Shown: positions 1 through 9,810, counted from the stretch's first letter. The stretch: 64,000 nt of DNA from Chryseobacterium hagamense (GCF_007991455.1 NZ_BJYJ01000001.1:372001-436000), one strand, 5' to 3'. Program-made: numbers and translations. Notes: a model not told the origin generated them from the sequence alone.

Positions 1-422
1 ACGGTGATGATATCGGCAATCGGTTGGGAAAAGCGTTTTTCCGCAATTTTATCTGCACTGATCTGGTTTTTGTGAAATTTCAGGACCCTTTTAGGCTGAT
101 GAACCGGATGGGTTACCAGGCTGTCGCTTTCCCAGCGGTCCACAATTACTTTATAGCTTTTTCCGTCTACATCAATCTTAACATTTTTATTGGGCGTAAG
201 TTTCTGCTGAACATTAACCGGAACCGGAGCCTGCTGACTCATATTCTGGGATTCGTTTCTTCCGTTTTTCAACTGCATAGCAGCATTTGAAGCAGCAGGT
301 TCTCCGTTTCTCTGAGCGCCTTTTTGCTCATTAGCAACAGGATCTGCCGGCTTTTTAACCTGATATGTATAACAGCTGATCAGAGAGCATGATAAAATGA
401 TAAGATAAAAATTCTTTCGCAT
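1..422 (-). CDS. Putative lipoprotein, C-terminus beyond window
   Basis: The minus-strand frame is open from the ATG at 422 to the left edge, giving 140 residues. The N-terminus MRKNFYLIILSCSLISCYTY is a lipoprotein signal with lipobox LISC, so the mature protein should be lipid-anchored in the envelope. A Gln/Asn/Pro-rich low-complexity linker (about residues 25-75) is followed by a charged segment containing KIDVDGKSYKVIVDRW. I do not recognise the family. A perfect -7 box TAAATTTG ends 4 nt before the ATG, which supports this start and suggests a leaderless mRNA. The opposite-strand ORF at 24-290 is a shadow of this gene. Confidence 0.75.
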   Translation of the reverse strand, partial: MRKNFYLIILSCSLISCYTYQVKKPADPVANEQKGAQRNGEPAASNAAMQLKNGRNESQNMSQQAPVPVNVQQKLTPNKNVKIDVDGKSYKVIVDRWESDSLVTHPVHQPKRVLKFHKNQISADKIAEKRFSQPIADIIT

Positions 423-759
423 GAGCCAAATTTAAGAATTATATGTAATATCCGGTATTTTCTTTTAAAGATTACTTTAATAATATTGGAATGTTCTAAA
501 ACCTAAAAACTTTAATACTTCATGCTGTAGGACATAAGAATTTGTTTTTTTTGATGGTTGGTTAATCCTGTTTCAAATGAGCTGAATGGTCTGTTTTTTG
601 AACGCCAAGAACACCCACCACAATTTTATTAAGCCGTTACACTTATAAAAGCTTTAAAAAGCCTCATCTGTATGAAGAACGATGCAAAGCCCTGCAAGCT
701 TTCAAAAATAAATTCAGTATCTTTAGATTACCTTTAATACAAAATCACAAAATAAATTT
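423..759. other. Intergenic region, divergent genes
   Basis: It holds the minus-strand promoter at 427-434. A near-consensus -7 box TATCTTTA (718-725) lies about 35 nt before the aldo/keto reductase ATG. I see no gene, tRNA or strong hairpin here. Confidence 0.5.
427..434 (-). promoter_or_regulatory. -7 box TAAATTTG
   Basis: Exact match to the Bacteroidota TAnnTTTG element on the minus strand. It lies 4 nt upstream of the lipoprotein ATG at 422, so transcription would start at or next to the start codon. Confidence 0.55.
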
Positions 760-1710
760 ATGAAAAAAAGAACCGTTAAAAATACCGGTTTATCCGTTGC
801 TCCGATTAATTTCGGCGGAAATGTTTTCGGATGGACCCTCGATGAAAAACAGTCTTTTGAGCTCCTCGACAGATTTTTCGAAAAAGGCTTTAATTTTATT
901 GATACCGCTGATACTTATTCCTGGTGGGTCAACGGCAAAGGCGGACAATCCGAGGAAATTATCGGCCGGTGGATGAAAAACCGTGGAAACCGGAACGATC
1001 TTGTTCTTGCGACAAAAGTAGGTTCCGAAACGGAGGAGCATGGCTACGATATCAGCCGCAAACATATCCTGAAATCTGTAGACGAATCCCTGCAAAGGCT
1101 TCAGACGGATCACATCGATCTTTATTACACCCATTTCGATGATCAGCAGACACCGGTTGAAGAAACATTATCTGCGTATGATGAATTGATCAGAGCCGGA
1201 AAGGTACGTTATATCGCGGCTTCTAACGTTTCACCGGAAAGACTGAAGGAATCGTTTAAAGTTGCCGAAGAACAGCATCTTCCGAAATACGTCGCTTTGC
1301 AGCCGCATTACAATTTAATGGAAAGAGAAGGCTTTGAAAAAAAGTATGCACCATTAGCGGAAGAATACGGGCTGAGCATATTTCCGTACTGGTCTCTGGC
1401 AGCAGGTTTTCTCACCGGTAAATACCGCAATGAATCTGATCTTTCCAAGAGCCAGCGTGGAGAAGGCGTCCGGAAATATCTGAATCCTGAAGGTCTGCAA
1501 GTTCTTAAGGCACTGGATGAAATCAGCAGCAAGCACCATTCGAAGCCGGCAACGGTTGCATTGGCCTGGTTACTGGTCCATCCGCTGATCACCGCACCGA
1601 TCGTAAGTGCCACCAGCGAATCCCAGCTTGAAACTTTATTTGCCGCCCCGGAACTTCAGCTGGATCATGAAGATCTTGAGCTATTGAATAAAGCTTCCGA
1701 TTTTAATTAA
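760..1710 (+). CDS. Aldo/keto reductase
   Basis: A 316-residue NAD(P)H-dependent oxidoreductase with an AKR TIM barrel, expected to act on aldehydes or ketones in the cytosol; the substrate cannot be read from sequence. The catalytic tetrad is visible: Asp48 and Tyr53 in FIDTADTYSW, Lys86 in LATKVGS, His125 in YYTHFDD. The C-terminal part carries the cofactor-binding pattern SATSESQLE. Length is normal for AKR families that oligomerise poorly or as dimers. Its closest feel is to the YghZ/Tas-like or AKR11 groups. It is monocistronic: a dispersed repeat starts 2 nt after the stop and a terminator follows. The other AKR at 5338 is only distantly similar. Confidence 0.9.
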   Translation: MKKRTVKNTGLSVAPINFGGNVFGWTLDEKQSFELLDRFFEKGFNFIDTADTYSWWVNGKGGQSEEIIGRWMKNRGNRNDLVLATKVGSETEEHGYDISRKHILKSVDESLQRLQTDHIDLYYTHFDDQQTPVEETLSAYDELIRAGKVRYIAASNVSPERLKESFKVAEEQHLPKYVALQPHYNLMEREGFEKKYAPLAEEYGLSIFPYWSLAAGFLTGKYRNESDLSKSQRGEGVRKYLNPEGLQVLKALDEISSKHHSKPATVALAWLLVHPLITAPIVSATSESQLETLFAAPELQLDHEDLELLNKASDFN

Positions 1711-1712
1711 TA

Positions 1713-1750
1713 GGCTGGAAGAAGGGAACTGGATGCCGGAAGTTTTTTGA
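1713..1750 (+). repeat. Dispersed repeat R1, copy 1
   Basis: This copy of a recurring intergenic element begins GGCTGGAAGAAGGGAACTGG and ends ATGCCGGAAGTTTTTTGA. It starts 2 nt after the AKR stop codon. Other copies are at 12101, 13826, 28145, 32266 and, inverted, 32661. Confidence 0.75.
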
Positions 1751-1787
1751 AATTTCATGTTAAAATTCTCAGACCATGAAAATATCT

Positions 1788-1830
1788 GATTTCCTTTCTC
1801 ATGTGTTCTAAAATATTTCGACACATCAGT
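1788..1830 (+). repeat. Dispersed repeat R2, copy 1
   Basis: Contains GATTTCCTTTCTCATGTG followed by TTCTAAAATATTTCGACACA. The core TCATGTGTTCTxAAATAT recurs at 10733 and, inverted, at 26191. Confidence 0.6.
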
Positions 1831-1878
1831 CTAAGCCTCGTGCGGGTTGTGTCAGAAATCCCGTCACTTTTCACCGAC

Positions 1879-1914
1879 AAAAAATCCGCCCGGAAATTTT
1901 TCTGAGCGGATTTT
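1879..1914. terminator. Bidirectional terminator between convergent genes
   Basis: Stem AAAATCCGC / GCGGATTTT with a 16-nt loop and A/T-rich tails on both sides, placed between the AKR (plus) and ClC (minus) stop codons. Confidence 0.65.
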
Positions 1915-1995
1915 ATTCTGAACATGATGTGAATTCAATCAGATTTAATTTGTCTTGAGTTAACTCCAGCTTTGAGCTATGTAATTTATTTAAAA

Positions 1996-3840
1996 TTATT
2001 CCGAGTATTCTTTCAGCAGCTGCCGGTAGCTCATCAGGATAGTGGATTTTGAAATGAAGCCGATAAAGATATTGTTTTCATTTACTACCGGAAGGTTCCA
2101 TACGCCGGTGTCATCAAAAGTCTGCAGGATTTCCAACGGCTGGTTTTCAGGATGGATCACCGCGGGCGGAGCCTTCATGATCTGGGTAATACTGGCGGAA
2201 ACTTCCGTATTTGTAAACAGGTACGGACGGATGTCATCCAGCGTTAAAATCCCACGGAGAACTTTTTCATCGTTCACTACCGCAAATATATTTTTGCTTC
2301 CGTTTTTTACAAGATCGAACAATTCCGTAATCGGAGCGGTTTCACTGACGGACTGGGAATAGCGGTCGATAAAATCTTCCGTCTTCAGGGAAAACAGTAA
2401 ATTCTTGTCGTGTTTGTTGGTAAAAATCTTCCCCTGGTCGGCAAGCGATTTCAGTTCCGGAGAGATAGGGGAGAACCATTTGGCAATCAGATAAGAAATG
2501 ATGGAAGCAATCATCAACGGAATAAACAGGTCATAACCGAAACTCGATTCCGCAATCAGGAAAATAGCGGTAAGAGGAGCATACATCACACCGCTCATCG
2601 CTCCGGCCATTCCGACCAGTACCAGATTAGTAACGGGTACATCGGCAAAACCGATCTGCTGGCAGATAATGGCAAACAGATAGCCAACCGTTCCGCCGGC
2701 AAAAAGCGAAGGGGCAAAATTCCCGCCGTTCCCGCCGCTGAAAATTGTAAAAGAGGTGGCAAAGGCTTTTAACAACAGCACAAGGATCAGGAAAATGATG
2801 ATGGTGAAATTCTTAATCTCAAAGTACCTGAAAAAACTGTTTTGGATAATGTTGTGCGTATTCCCGTTGGTAAAAGCTTTTACCGTATCGTAACCTTCCC
2901 CGAACAGAGGAGGAAAGAGCACACACAGCAATGAGAGCACGGCACCGCCGAACATTGCTTTTCTGAGGCGCGACATTTTCAGCCCTTTGATAAAATGCTC
3001 GACCTTTTTCGAGACGAGGACAAAGTAGCGGGCATACAATCCGGTAACAATGCCAAGGATAAAATAATACGGGACATTTTTATAATTGAATGCTTCACGG
3101 GTATAAAATCTGAAAAGCACATCTTCCTGCAAAAGGATACGGGATAAAAGGCTTCCGCAGACCGCTGCCACGACCAGCGGAATGAAGTCGGTAAAGACAA
3201 CGCCTGTCAGAAGGATCTCAAAGGCAAACATGATTCCGGCAATCGGTGCATTAAATGCCGAAGCAATCCCTGCCGTAGCACCGGCAGCAAGCAGTAAGGT
3301 CCGTTCTTTATAACTCAGTCGATAGGTCTGGGCAAAATTGGAACCGATGGCGGCGCCTGTTACGGCAATGGGGCTTTCCAGTCCGGCAGAACCTCCCAAT
3401 CCTACGGTAACGGCACTCTGTACAATCTGAGAATACATTTTTACCGAAGAGACGATACTGGAATTCTGGGCGATTTCATAAAGAATCACACCGATTCCCT
3501 TTCTGTCCTGGCCTTTAAATATCGTTAAAACAATAAGGGTCGTCAGTACGATTCCCAGGAAAGGAAATACGACATAAAAAAGGATCTGATATTCGAAATG
3601 AACTTCAGTCGTAATAAAATGATGAATGTTGTGTACGAGGGTTTTCAGTAAAACCCCGGCAAGTCCGGCCGAACAACCGACCAAAATTCCGGATAATACA
3701 AGAAACTGATTTCGGCTGAGCCTGTTGTTGAGCCAGTGGAGAATAATTTCATAACTGCGCGCCTTCTCCAGTCCATATTTCTGAAAGTCTCTTTTGAACT
3801 TCAGGAAGCTCAGAAACTTTTTTTTATTGTGAATATTCAC
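1996..3840 (-). CDS. ClC-family chloride channel/transporter with CBS pair
   Basis: A 614-residue inner-membrane protein: ClC membrane domain (about 40-450) followed by two cytosolic CBS domains (about 475-605). ClC signatures are visible: GLESP with gating Glu155, AFNAPIAGIMFAFE, and GGNGGNFAPSLFAGG. Aligning to E. coli ClC-ec1 from memory, the external gating Glu148 is kept (Glu155), but the internal proton-pathway Glu203 falls on Ile209 in FAFEIL. Whether it is a channel or an exchanger is therefore open. The CBS pair suggests nucleotide regulation. It lies 67 nt downstream of the NDH-2 gene on the same strand, with an inverted repeat between them. Confidence 0.92.
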   Translation of the reverse strand: MNIHNKKKFLSFLKFKRDFQKYGLEKARSYEIILHWLNNRLSRNQFLVLSGILVGCSAGLAGVLLKTLVHNIHHFITTEVHFEYQILFYVVFPFLGIVLTTLIVLTIFKGQDRKGIGVILYEIAQNSSIVSSVKMYSQIVQSAVTVGLGGSAGLESPIAVTGAAIGSNFAQTYRLSYKERTLLLAAGATAGIASAFNAPIAGIMFAFEILLTGVVFTDFIPLVVAAVCGSLLSRILLQEDVLFRFYTREAFNYKNVPYYFILGIVTGLYARYFVLVSKKVEHFIKGLKMSRLRKAMFGGAVLSLLCVLFPPLFGEGYDTVKAFTNGNTHNIIQNSFFRYFEIKNFTIIIFLILVLLLKAFATSFTIFSGGNGGNFAPSLFAGGTVGYLFAIICQQIGFADVPVTNLVLVGMAGAMSGVMYAPLTAIFLIAESSFGYDLFIPLMIASIISYLIAKWFSPISPELKSLADQGKIFTNKHDKNLLFSLKTEDFIDRYSQSVSETAPITELFDLVKNGSKNIFAVVNDEKVLRGILTLDDIRPYLFTNTEVSASITQIMKAPPAVIHPENQPLEILQTFDDTGVWNLPVVNENNIFIGFISKSTILMSYRQLLKEYSE

Positions 3841-3856
3841 TTTCAGGAAATTTTAA

Positions 3857-3876
3857 CCGTAACCGAATTGTTACGG
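3857..3876. other. Inverted repeat between ndh and ClC genes
   Basis: A perfect 7-bp inverted repeat CCGTAAC / GTTACGG with a 6-nt loop. The T-tract after it on the minus strand is weak, so it may be a partial terminator, an operator or an mRNA-processing site. Confidence 0.35.
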
Positions 3877-3907
3877 CCCCGTAAATTTATGAAATATATC
3901 ATGAACT

Positions 3908-5185
3908 TTAAAACTGTTCGTACTGTCCGGTTTCTTTTTTCGGACGTAATATCAGCCTGATGGACGGATTATTGGTAATAAAAAGCCTCAACCAGTTGAA
4001 AGCCAGACGCGCTTTGCTCCTGAAAGTAACCAGTGGGATGATATGGATGAAAAGCCAGGTAAGCCATGCAATAAACCCTTTGTATGAAAACTTCGGAAGA
4101 TCGACAACAGCGTCGAATTTTGAAATGATCGCCATGCTTCCTTTATTGTTATACTTAAAAGGGACCAGCACTTTCTCGTCTTCCATCCTCTTTAAGTTTT
4201 TTCCTAAGTTCACGGCATGCTGAATTGCCACCTGGGCTAGTTGCGGATGCCCTTTCGGGAAATCTTTGTCCGTCAGCTGAAGGGAAATATCTCCCAGGGC
4301 ATAAACGTTTTTCAAACCATCTACCTTATTGTATGCATCCACAAGAATTCTTCTGCCCTTTCCTACACTTTCTGCAGGCAATCCGGGCACTTCACGGCCG
4401 ATGACCCCGGAAGTCCAGATCAAAGTTTCCGTATCAATGGTCCGCCCGTCCGCTAAAATGACTTTCTGGTCTACATAATCTTTCACTGCCACGTTCAGGA
4501 TGATCTTAACACCCAATTTGGCAAGCCTTTCATGAGCAGCCTCCTGTGCCGTTTTGCTCATAGGGGAGAGCAGGGTGGGCAGGGCATCGATCAGGTAAAT
4601 GTTAGAAAGACCCAGCTTGATTTCCGGATATTCCTTTTCAGCAATATACGTTCCCATTTCGGCAATCATACCGGCAAGCTCCACACCGGTAGGGCCACCA
4701 CCGGCAATGACGATATTCTGTAGTTTCTGGGCTTTTTTAATATCTTTATTCCTGGCGGCCTCTTCAAGAGTGAGCAACATATAATTCCGGAGATATAATG
4801 CTTCATCAATGGTCTTCATCGACAGGGAGCATTTCTTGACATTTTCCATCCCGAAATAATTGGTTTCCGTACCCATTGCCAGGACAAGATAATCATACTG
4901 CAGAGTGCCATGATCCGTTTCAAGGGTATTGTTTTCATGATCCACCTTTACAAGGCTTCCCATATGAAAATTTACATTTTTATATTTTGAAATCATTTTC
5001 CGGAACGGATAGCTGATGTTGGAAGCTTCGATAAAAGAAGTGGCCACCTGATAAATAAGCGGCGGAAAAAAGTGATAGTTGTTTTTATCGACCAGAGTAA
5101 TTCTGAACCGTTTGTCATTCACCATAGATTTGATCAGGTTAATGCCCGCAAAACCTCCGCCTACGATTACGATGTGCTTTTTCAT
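3908..5185 (-). CDS. Type II NADH:quinone oxidoreductase (NDH-2)
   Basis: A 425-residue FAD flavoprotein that passes electrons from NADH to menaquinone without pumping ions. Two Rossmann motifs are visible: an FAD site near the N-terminus (IVIVGGGFAGIN) and an NADH site mid-protein (IVIAGGGPTGVELAGM). The hydrophobic C-terminal stretch around FIAWLTWLFIHIIPLV fits the membrane-attachment region of this family. I chose the ATG at 5185 (MKKHIVIV); the frame extends five codons to a TTG at 5200, but the glycine motif then sits at the usual distance from the ATG. Followed by the ClC gene, possibly co-transcribed. Confidence 0.88.
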   Translation of the reverse strand: MKKHIVIVGGGFAGINLIKSMVNDKRFRITLVDKNNYHFFPPLIYQVATSFIEASNISYPFRKMISKYKNVNFHMGSLVKVDHENNTLETDHGTLQYDYLVLAMGTETNYFGMENVKKCSLSMKTIDEALYLRNYMLLTLEEAARNKDIKKAQKLQNIVIAGGGPTGVELAGMIAEMGTYIAEKEYPEIKLGLSNIYLIDALPTLLSPMSKTAQEAAHERLAKLGVKIILNVAVKDYVDQKVILADGRTIDTETLIWTSGVIGREVPGLPAESVGKGRRILVDAYNKVDGLKNVYALGDISLQLTDKDFPKGHPQLAQVAIQHAVNLGKNLKRMEDEKVLVPFKYNNKGSMAIISKFDAVVDLPKFSYKGFIAWLTWLFIHIIPLVTFRSKARLAFNWLRLFITNNPSIRLILRPKKETGQYEQF

Positions 5186-5337
5186 ATAATTAAAGTTCAA
5201 GTGGTAGCCTAAACGGATTCAAGAATAAAGCCAAAGGAGAGCCCTGTGGTATTTATTACGAAGGATTGACCGCACGTTCCGAATTCCCTGCACGATGTTT
5301 GTATCCTTCATTCCAACCAAATTTAAAATATAATACA

Positions 5338-6327
5338 ATGAAATCAGACATTTTAACGGAAAAACACCAGCTGGGCCTGGGCGGAGTGGCTATCGGTACT
5401 GCCTTTGAAGCCCTTACGGACGGGCAATCCTATGAAGTTTTACAGAAAGCCTGGGATCTTGGAATCCGGTATTACGATACTTCGCCATGGTACGGACTTA
5501 CGAAAAGCGAAAGAAGGTTCGGAAATTTCCTTCACGGACAGAACCGGGATGAATTTGTACTGTCTACCAAAGTTGGGCGGCTGTTTGTAGAAGTTCCCGA
5601 AGATGAAGTTCCGCCGACGATGTGGCAGGATCCTTTACCATTCGACTTTGAACATAATTATACCGCAGACGCCATCAAGAGATCCATTGAAGAAAGCCTG
5701 GAAAGAACAAGACTCGGCCATATCGATATCGTGTATGTGCATGACCTTTCTGAAGACCAGGTGGGCGACCGTTACGATTACTTCTTAAAACAGGCGCGGG
5801 CAGGTGCTTTTAAAGTCTTGTCGGAACTGCGTGATCAGGGGGTCATCAAAGCCTGGGGGATGGGGGTTAATAAGATCGAGCCCATCTTGGACTGTATCGA
5901 TTCTGCCGACCCGGATATTTGCCTTTCAGCCACGCAATATTCGATCCTTGACCATGAGGACGCAGTAGACCGATTACTTCCTGCAGTAAAGAAAGCCGGG
6001 GTGAAACTGGTATCCGGAGCCGGATACAATTCAGGATTCATCAACGGCAGGCCGAGATTTAATTATAAAGACGTCATCCCGAAAGGCATGACGGAAAAGC
6101 GTGAGAAAATCAGCGAAATTGCGAAACGGTACGAAACGACAATTACACATGCCGCCCTTCAGTTTGTTTTAGCTGCCGACGAATTTGTATCTATTATTCC
6201 GGGAGCCAGCCAACCAGAGCAGGTGGAAGATAATGTAAAAGCGCTGCAAGAAAATATACCGGCAGATTTCTGGAAAGAATTGCAGTCGCAGGGGCTTATC
6301 TATGAGAAAGCACAGGTTCCTAGTTAA
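5338..6327 (+). CDS. Aldo/keto reductase, aldose dehydrogenase-like
   Basis: A 329-residue AKR-fold oxidoreductase. The tetrad is Asp47 and Tyr52 (YYDTSPWYG), Lys78 (LSTKVGR) and His135 (VYVHDLS). The overall pattern, including DTSPWYGLTKSERR and the C-terminal SIIPGASQPEQVEDN, resembles the D-threo-aldose 1-dehydrogenase/L-fucose dehydrogenase branch, so sugar oxidation is a reasonable guess. The ATG at 5338 is preferred over an upstream in-frame TTG at 5266 because the protein then begins shortly before the GLGGVAIG strand. It is monocistronic with a strong terminator. Confidence 0.88.
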   Translation: MKSDILTEKHQLGLGGVAIGTAFEALTDGQSYEVLQKAWDLGIRYYDTSPWYGLTKSERRFGNFLHGQNRDEFVLSTKVGRLFVEVPEDEVPPTMWQDPLPFDFEHNYTADAIKRSIEESLERTRLGHIDIVYVHDLSEDQVGDRYDYFLKQARAGAFKVLSELRDQGVIKAWGMGVNKIEPILDCIDSADPDICLSATQYSILDHEDAVDRLLPAVKKAGVKLVSGAGYNSGFINGRPRFNYKDVIPKGMTEKREKISEIAKRYETTITHAALQFVLAADEFVSIIPGASQPEQVEDNVKALQENIPADFWKELQSQGLIYEKAQVPS

Positions 6328-6350
6328 CCAGATGAATACATTTGAAACAT

Positions 6351-6380
6351 GCCTCCTTAACAGGAGGCTTTTTTATTTTT
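6351..6380 (+). terminator. Rho-independent terminator
   Basis: Perfect 7-bp stem GCCTCCT / AGGAGGC with a TAAC loop and a run of T's (TTTTTTTATTTTT-like), 23 nt after the AKR stop. Confidence 0.9.
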
Positions 6381-6589
6381 AGGGATTTGAACGCAGGGTT
6401 AAAAAAAACTTAAATTAAACTTAAAAGGGCAAACACCGATTAATAACAGGTTTAGAAAGATATCAGTCTTCTAAAGCAATATTGATCGTATATCAAAGCA
6501 AAGTTTTTTAATTTTTTTTTAAGGAAATGTTAAATATTTTTTCACGGAATGTTATCTGTATGTTAACGGGATGAGCGGGCACTTCTGAA

Positions 6590-6597
6590 TAATTTTG
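6590..6597 (+). promoter_or_regulatory. -7 box TAATTTTG for TonB-dependent receptor
   Basis: Exact TAnnTTTG match 27 nt before the receptor ATG at 6625; it overlaps the alternative TTG start at 6595, which can therefore be excluded. Confidence 0.55.
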
Positions 6598-6624
6598 CCG
6601 TACAATTTTGAAGTACAAAAAAAA

Positions 6625-9600
6625 ATGAAAAAAATAATCTGTGCCGTTGCATTATTATCTTTTAGCCTTGCTTTCTCGCAGGAGACCAGTTCTAAAATTT
6701 TCGGAAGACTCAGAGGAACCTCTTCTGAAATGACCATCAAAGTTACCCACGTTCCCACAAACAGCAGTTTTGAAACAAAGTCCAATAAGAACGGGCAATT
6801 CAGTTTGGATAACCTGCAGCCCGGCGGGCCTTATACGATCGAGGTAACCGACGGCGCAAAAGTAGTATATTCCAACAACAATGTGCAGCTTTCCCTGGGA
6901 AACAACGATCTTCCGGTAGTAGAACTGGGGAGTAAGGAAAAAATGATTGATGAGGTAAAGCTGACTTCCAAAAGAACTACTGCCGCAAAATTCGGAGTAG
7001 GCATCAGTCAGGCACAGATTTCAGGATTGCCGAATATCAACCGCGGCATCCAGGATGTTACCAAGCTGGTTCCCCAAAGTGCCAATAACTCTTTCAACGG
7101 AACCAACTTCCGTTATAACAACGTAACCATTGACGGTTCTATTAATAACGACGCCATCGGGTTCAGTCCGTCTTTAGGAGGACAGACCGGAACTTCCGGA
7201 ATGCCGGGGAGCAGCACACGTTCTAATTCTATTAGTCTCGATGCCATTCAGGACGTTCAGGTTTATATCGCACCTTATGATGTAAAATTAGGGAATTTCC
7301 TGGGCGGAAGCATCAATGCCGTTACCCGCAGCGGAAGCAATAATGTTGAAGGGTCGATGTATTTCTATGGCAGAAACGCGGCCATTACCGGAAAAAACAG
7401 AGTAGGCGACAACTCCAAAATGCCAGGTTCATTCGGTGATTTCATCTATGGCGGAAGAGTAGGTCTTCCTGTGGTTAAAGATAAGCTTTTCCTATTCACC
7501 AATATGGAATATACGAAAAGAACGGACCCGGTTTTCTATAACGCCGGGGATCAGGGATCTTTGGTAGACGGTACTGTAGCGCAACAGATCTCCGATTTTG
7601 TAAGAACCAAATACGGATTCAATGCCGGAAGCTTTAATCAGTACACCAACTTCTCAGAGAGTTCAAAACTCTTCAATAAATTAGACTGGAAAATCAACGA
7701 TAAGCATACTTTATCCATTAAAAACAATACGGTATTTTCCCACGCTTCCAATCTGGAAAGGGACGCGGCCAACTTCCGTTTTTCGAGCATGGATTTCGTA
7801 CAGAAAAATACCTCTTCCACAACAACGCTGGAACTTAAAAGCCGTTTCAGCGATAAGCTGAACAATAACCTGGTTTTAGGATATTCGTCCATCCACGATT
7901 ACAGGGACCCTACTTCCCAGAACGCCATGTTCCCGCAGGTGGAAATCGCTTACAACGGCGGAACGATCCTGCTTGGCAATGACCGTGAAGCAACGGTTTT
8001 CAATATGAGACAGAAGACTTTTGAAATTACCGATAACCTCACCTATAAAGCAGGTCATCACACCTTTTTACTGGGAACCCATAATGAATTATACAACATT
8101 GATTACGGCTTTGTAAACGCACTGAACGGAAGGATTTCTTACAAGAGCCTAAACGACTTCTACAATTCGAATCCGGCCAGGATCCGGGGAACTTATTCTT
8201 TTGCCGGAGAAGACAGACAGAACTTATTCGACAATCCTTATGCCCATTACAAAGTAAACCTTCTCTCCGCCTATTTTCAGGATGAAATCAACTGGGGAAG
8301 GCTGAGACTGACACCAGGAGTAAGGGTGGACTATACCGATCTTCCGAACAAACCGGTATTAAGCCCTAAAGTAACCAGCTCACCGGCAGACCCGAATTAT
8401 GGAAACACTTACACCTATACAAAATTAAGCGAGCTTACCAACGATTACCTGAATAAGCCGACTGTTTCTCCAAGACTGGGATTTAATCTGGACCTTACCC
8501 AGGACCGGTCGGTGGTAATGAGAGGGGGATCCGGGATCTTTGTGGGACGAATCCCTTTTGCATGGCTCGGATATGCCTATTATAACGACGGGGTAGGATT
8601 CGGAAGCTACGATTATAATGCGCCGACGGCTGCCCAGCTGGCTGCCAACGGAGATCCCCTGGTAAGCGGAAACTTCCCGAAATGGCAGAACTCTTCCAAA
8701 GTACAGGTGGATTTAATTGATAATAATTTTAAAATGCCGCGGGTATGGAGAAGCTCACTCGCCTTCGATTATACGCTTTCCGGGTATAAATTCACGCTGG
8801 AGGGCATTTATACCAAAGTTTTATATGACCTGAAATTCCAGCAGGTGAATAAAACGGACAATGTATCGTATTACAGCTATGATACCAACCATGAAATGCC
8901 GGTTTATTCTTCCAATATCAACAGCAGTTTTTCCAACGCGTATATGCTCTCCAATACGAAAGAAGGATACCGCTATAACCTTACGGCCCAGCTTTCCAAA
9001 GCCTATAATTTCGGCTTGAATTTCTTCGTTGCCTATACCTATGGTGATGCGAAGGATATTACCAACGGAATCCGTAATTCCATGGAAAGCAACTGGCAGA
9101 TGAACCAGTCTTTAACTCCGAATGACCCGAAACTGACGACTTCCAATTTTGCAATTAAAAACAGGATTGTGGCCAACTTAGGATATTCCGTTCCGCTTTC
9201 GAAGTCGAACAGATTATCGGCTAATGTCTACTTCAATGCACAATCCGGGAACCCTTTCTCCTGGGGATTTGTAAACAGTACGATCGCCAATACCGGACAG
9301 GCGGCAGGACTGGCCTATATCTTCAAAGATGCGGCTGAAGCAACAAAGTATATCGTTCCGATAAAAGATGCCTCAGGAAATATCCTGGTGACCACCGCAC
9401 AACAGGTGGCGGATTATGAGAAATTCATCAGCGGAAATGAATACCTGAACAGCAGAAGAGGGAAGTTTACCGAAAGAAACGGCGATTTCACCCCATGGAA
9501 CATCCAGGCGGACTTCAGGATTATGGATGAAATCCGGTTAAGTGAAAAATCGAAAAATACCCTGCAGATTTCATTCAGCATTATCAATGCAACCAACCTG

Positions 9601-9810
9601 CTGAACAAAGACTGGGGTAAAGTGTACTTCGTACCGAATACCTTCAACTCAACATCCAGTGTCGGGCTGACGAAAGTAGGAAATGTGGCGGCAGGACAAC
9701 CTTCAGCGGGAGATCCGGTTTACAATTTCAAGACCCCTGGATTACCATACACTGTCGATCAGTTTGCCTCAAGATTCCAGGGACAGCTGGGAATCCGTTA
9801 TAATTTTTAG
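6625..9810 (+). CDS. TonB-dependent receptor, Oar-like
   Basis: A 1061-residue outer-membrane receptor. It has a signal peptide (MKKIICAVALLSFSLAFSQ), an N-terminal carboxypeptidase-regulatory-like beta-sandwich (about 25-105), a plug domain (about 115-230, with SISLDAIQDVQVYIAPYDVK) and a large beta-barrel ending in the aromatic residue of GIRYNF, as expected for BamA recognition. This layout and length match the Oar/OmpA-related TonB receptors of Bacteroidota. No SusD-like partner is adjacent, so glycan import through a SusCD pair is unlikely; the ligand is unknown. It is monocistronic, with its own promoter and terminator. Confidence 0.9.
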   Translation: MKKIICAVALLSFSLAFSQETSSKIFGRLRGTSSEMTIKVTHVPTNSSFETKSNKNGQFSLDNLQPGGPYTIEVTDGAKVVYSNNNVQLSLGNNDLPVVELGSKEKMIDEVKLTSKRTTAAKFGVGISQAQISGLPNINRGIQDVTKLVPQSANNSFNGTNFRYNNVTIDGSINNDAIGFSPSLGGQTGTSGMPGSSTRSNSISLDAIQDVQVYIAPYDVKLGNFLGGSINAVTRSGSNNVEGSMYFYGRNAAITGKNRVGDNSKMPGSFGDFIYGGRVGLPVVKDKLFLFTNMEYTKRTDPVFYNAGDQGSLVDGTVAQQISDFVRTKYGFNAGSFNQYTNFSESSKLFNKLDWKINDKHTLSIKNNTVFSHASNLERDAANFRFSSMDFVQKNTSSTTTLELKSRFSDKLNNNLVLGYSSIHDYRDPTSQNAMFPQVEIAYNGGTILLGNDREATVFNMRQKTFEITDNLTYKAGHHTFLLGTHNELYNIDYGFVNALNGRISYKSLNDFYNSNPARIRGTYSFAGEDRQNLFDNPYAHYKVNLLSAYFQDEINWGRLRLTPGVRVDYTDLPNKPVLSPKVTSSPADPNYGNTYTYTKLSELTNDYLNKPTVSPRLGFNLDLTQDRSVVMRGGSGIFVGRIPFAWLGYAYYNDGVGFGSYDYNAPTAAQLAANGDPLVSGNFPKWQNSSKVQVDLIDNNFKMPRVWRSSLAFDYTLSGYKFTLEGIYTKVLYDLKFQQVNKTDNVSYYSYDTNHEMPVYSSNINSSFSNAYMLSNTKEGYRYNLTAQLSKAYNFGLNFFVAYTYGDAKDITNGIRNSMESNWQMNQSLTPNDPKLTTSNFAIKNRIVANLGYSVPLSKSNRLSANVYFNAQSGNPFSWGFVNSTIANTGQAAGLAYIFKDAAEATKYIVPIKDASGNILVTTAQQVADYEKFISGNEYLNSRRGKFTERNGDFTPWNIQADFRIMDEIRLSEKSKNTLQISFSIINATNLLNKDWGKVYFVPNTFNSTSSVGLTKVGNVAAGQPSAGDPVYNFKTPGLPYTVDQFASRFQGQLGIRYNF

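Noticed and set aside
24..290. 88-codon plus-strand frame at the left edge
   Set aside because: Antisense to the lipoprotein frame, which has a promoter, ATG and lipobox.
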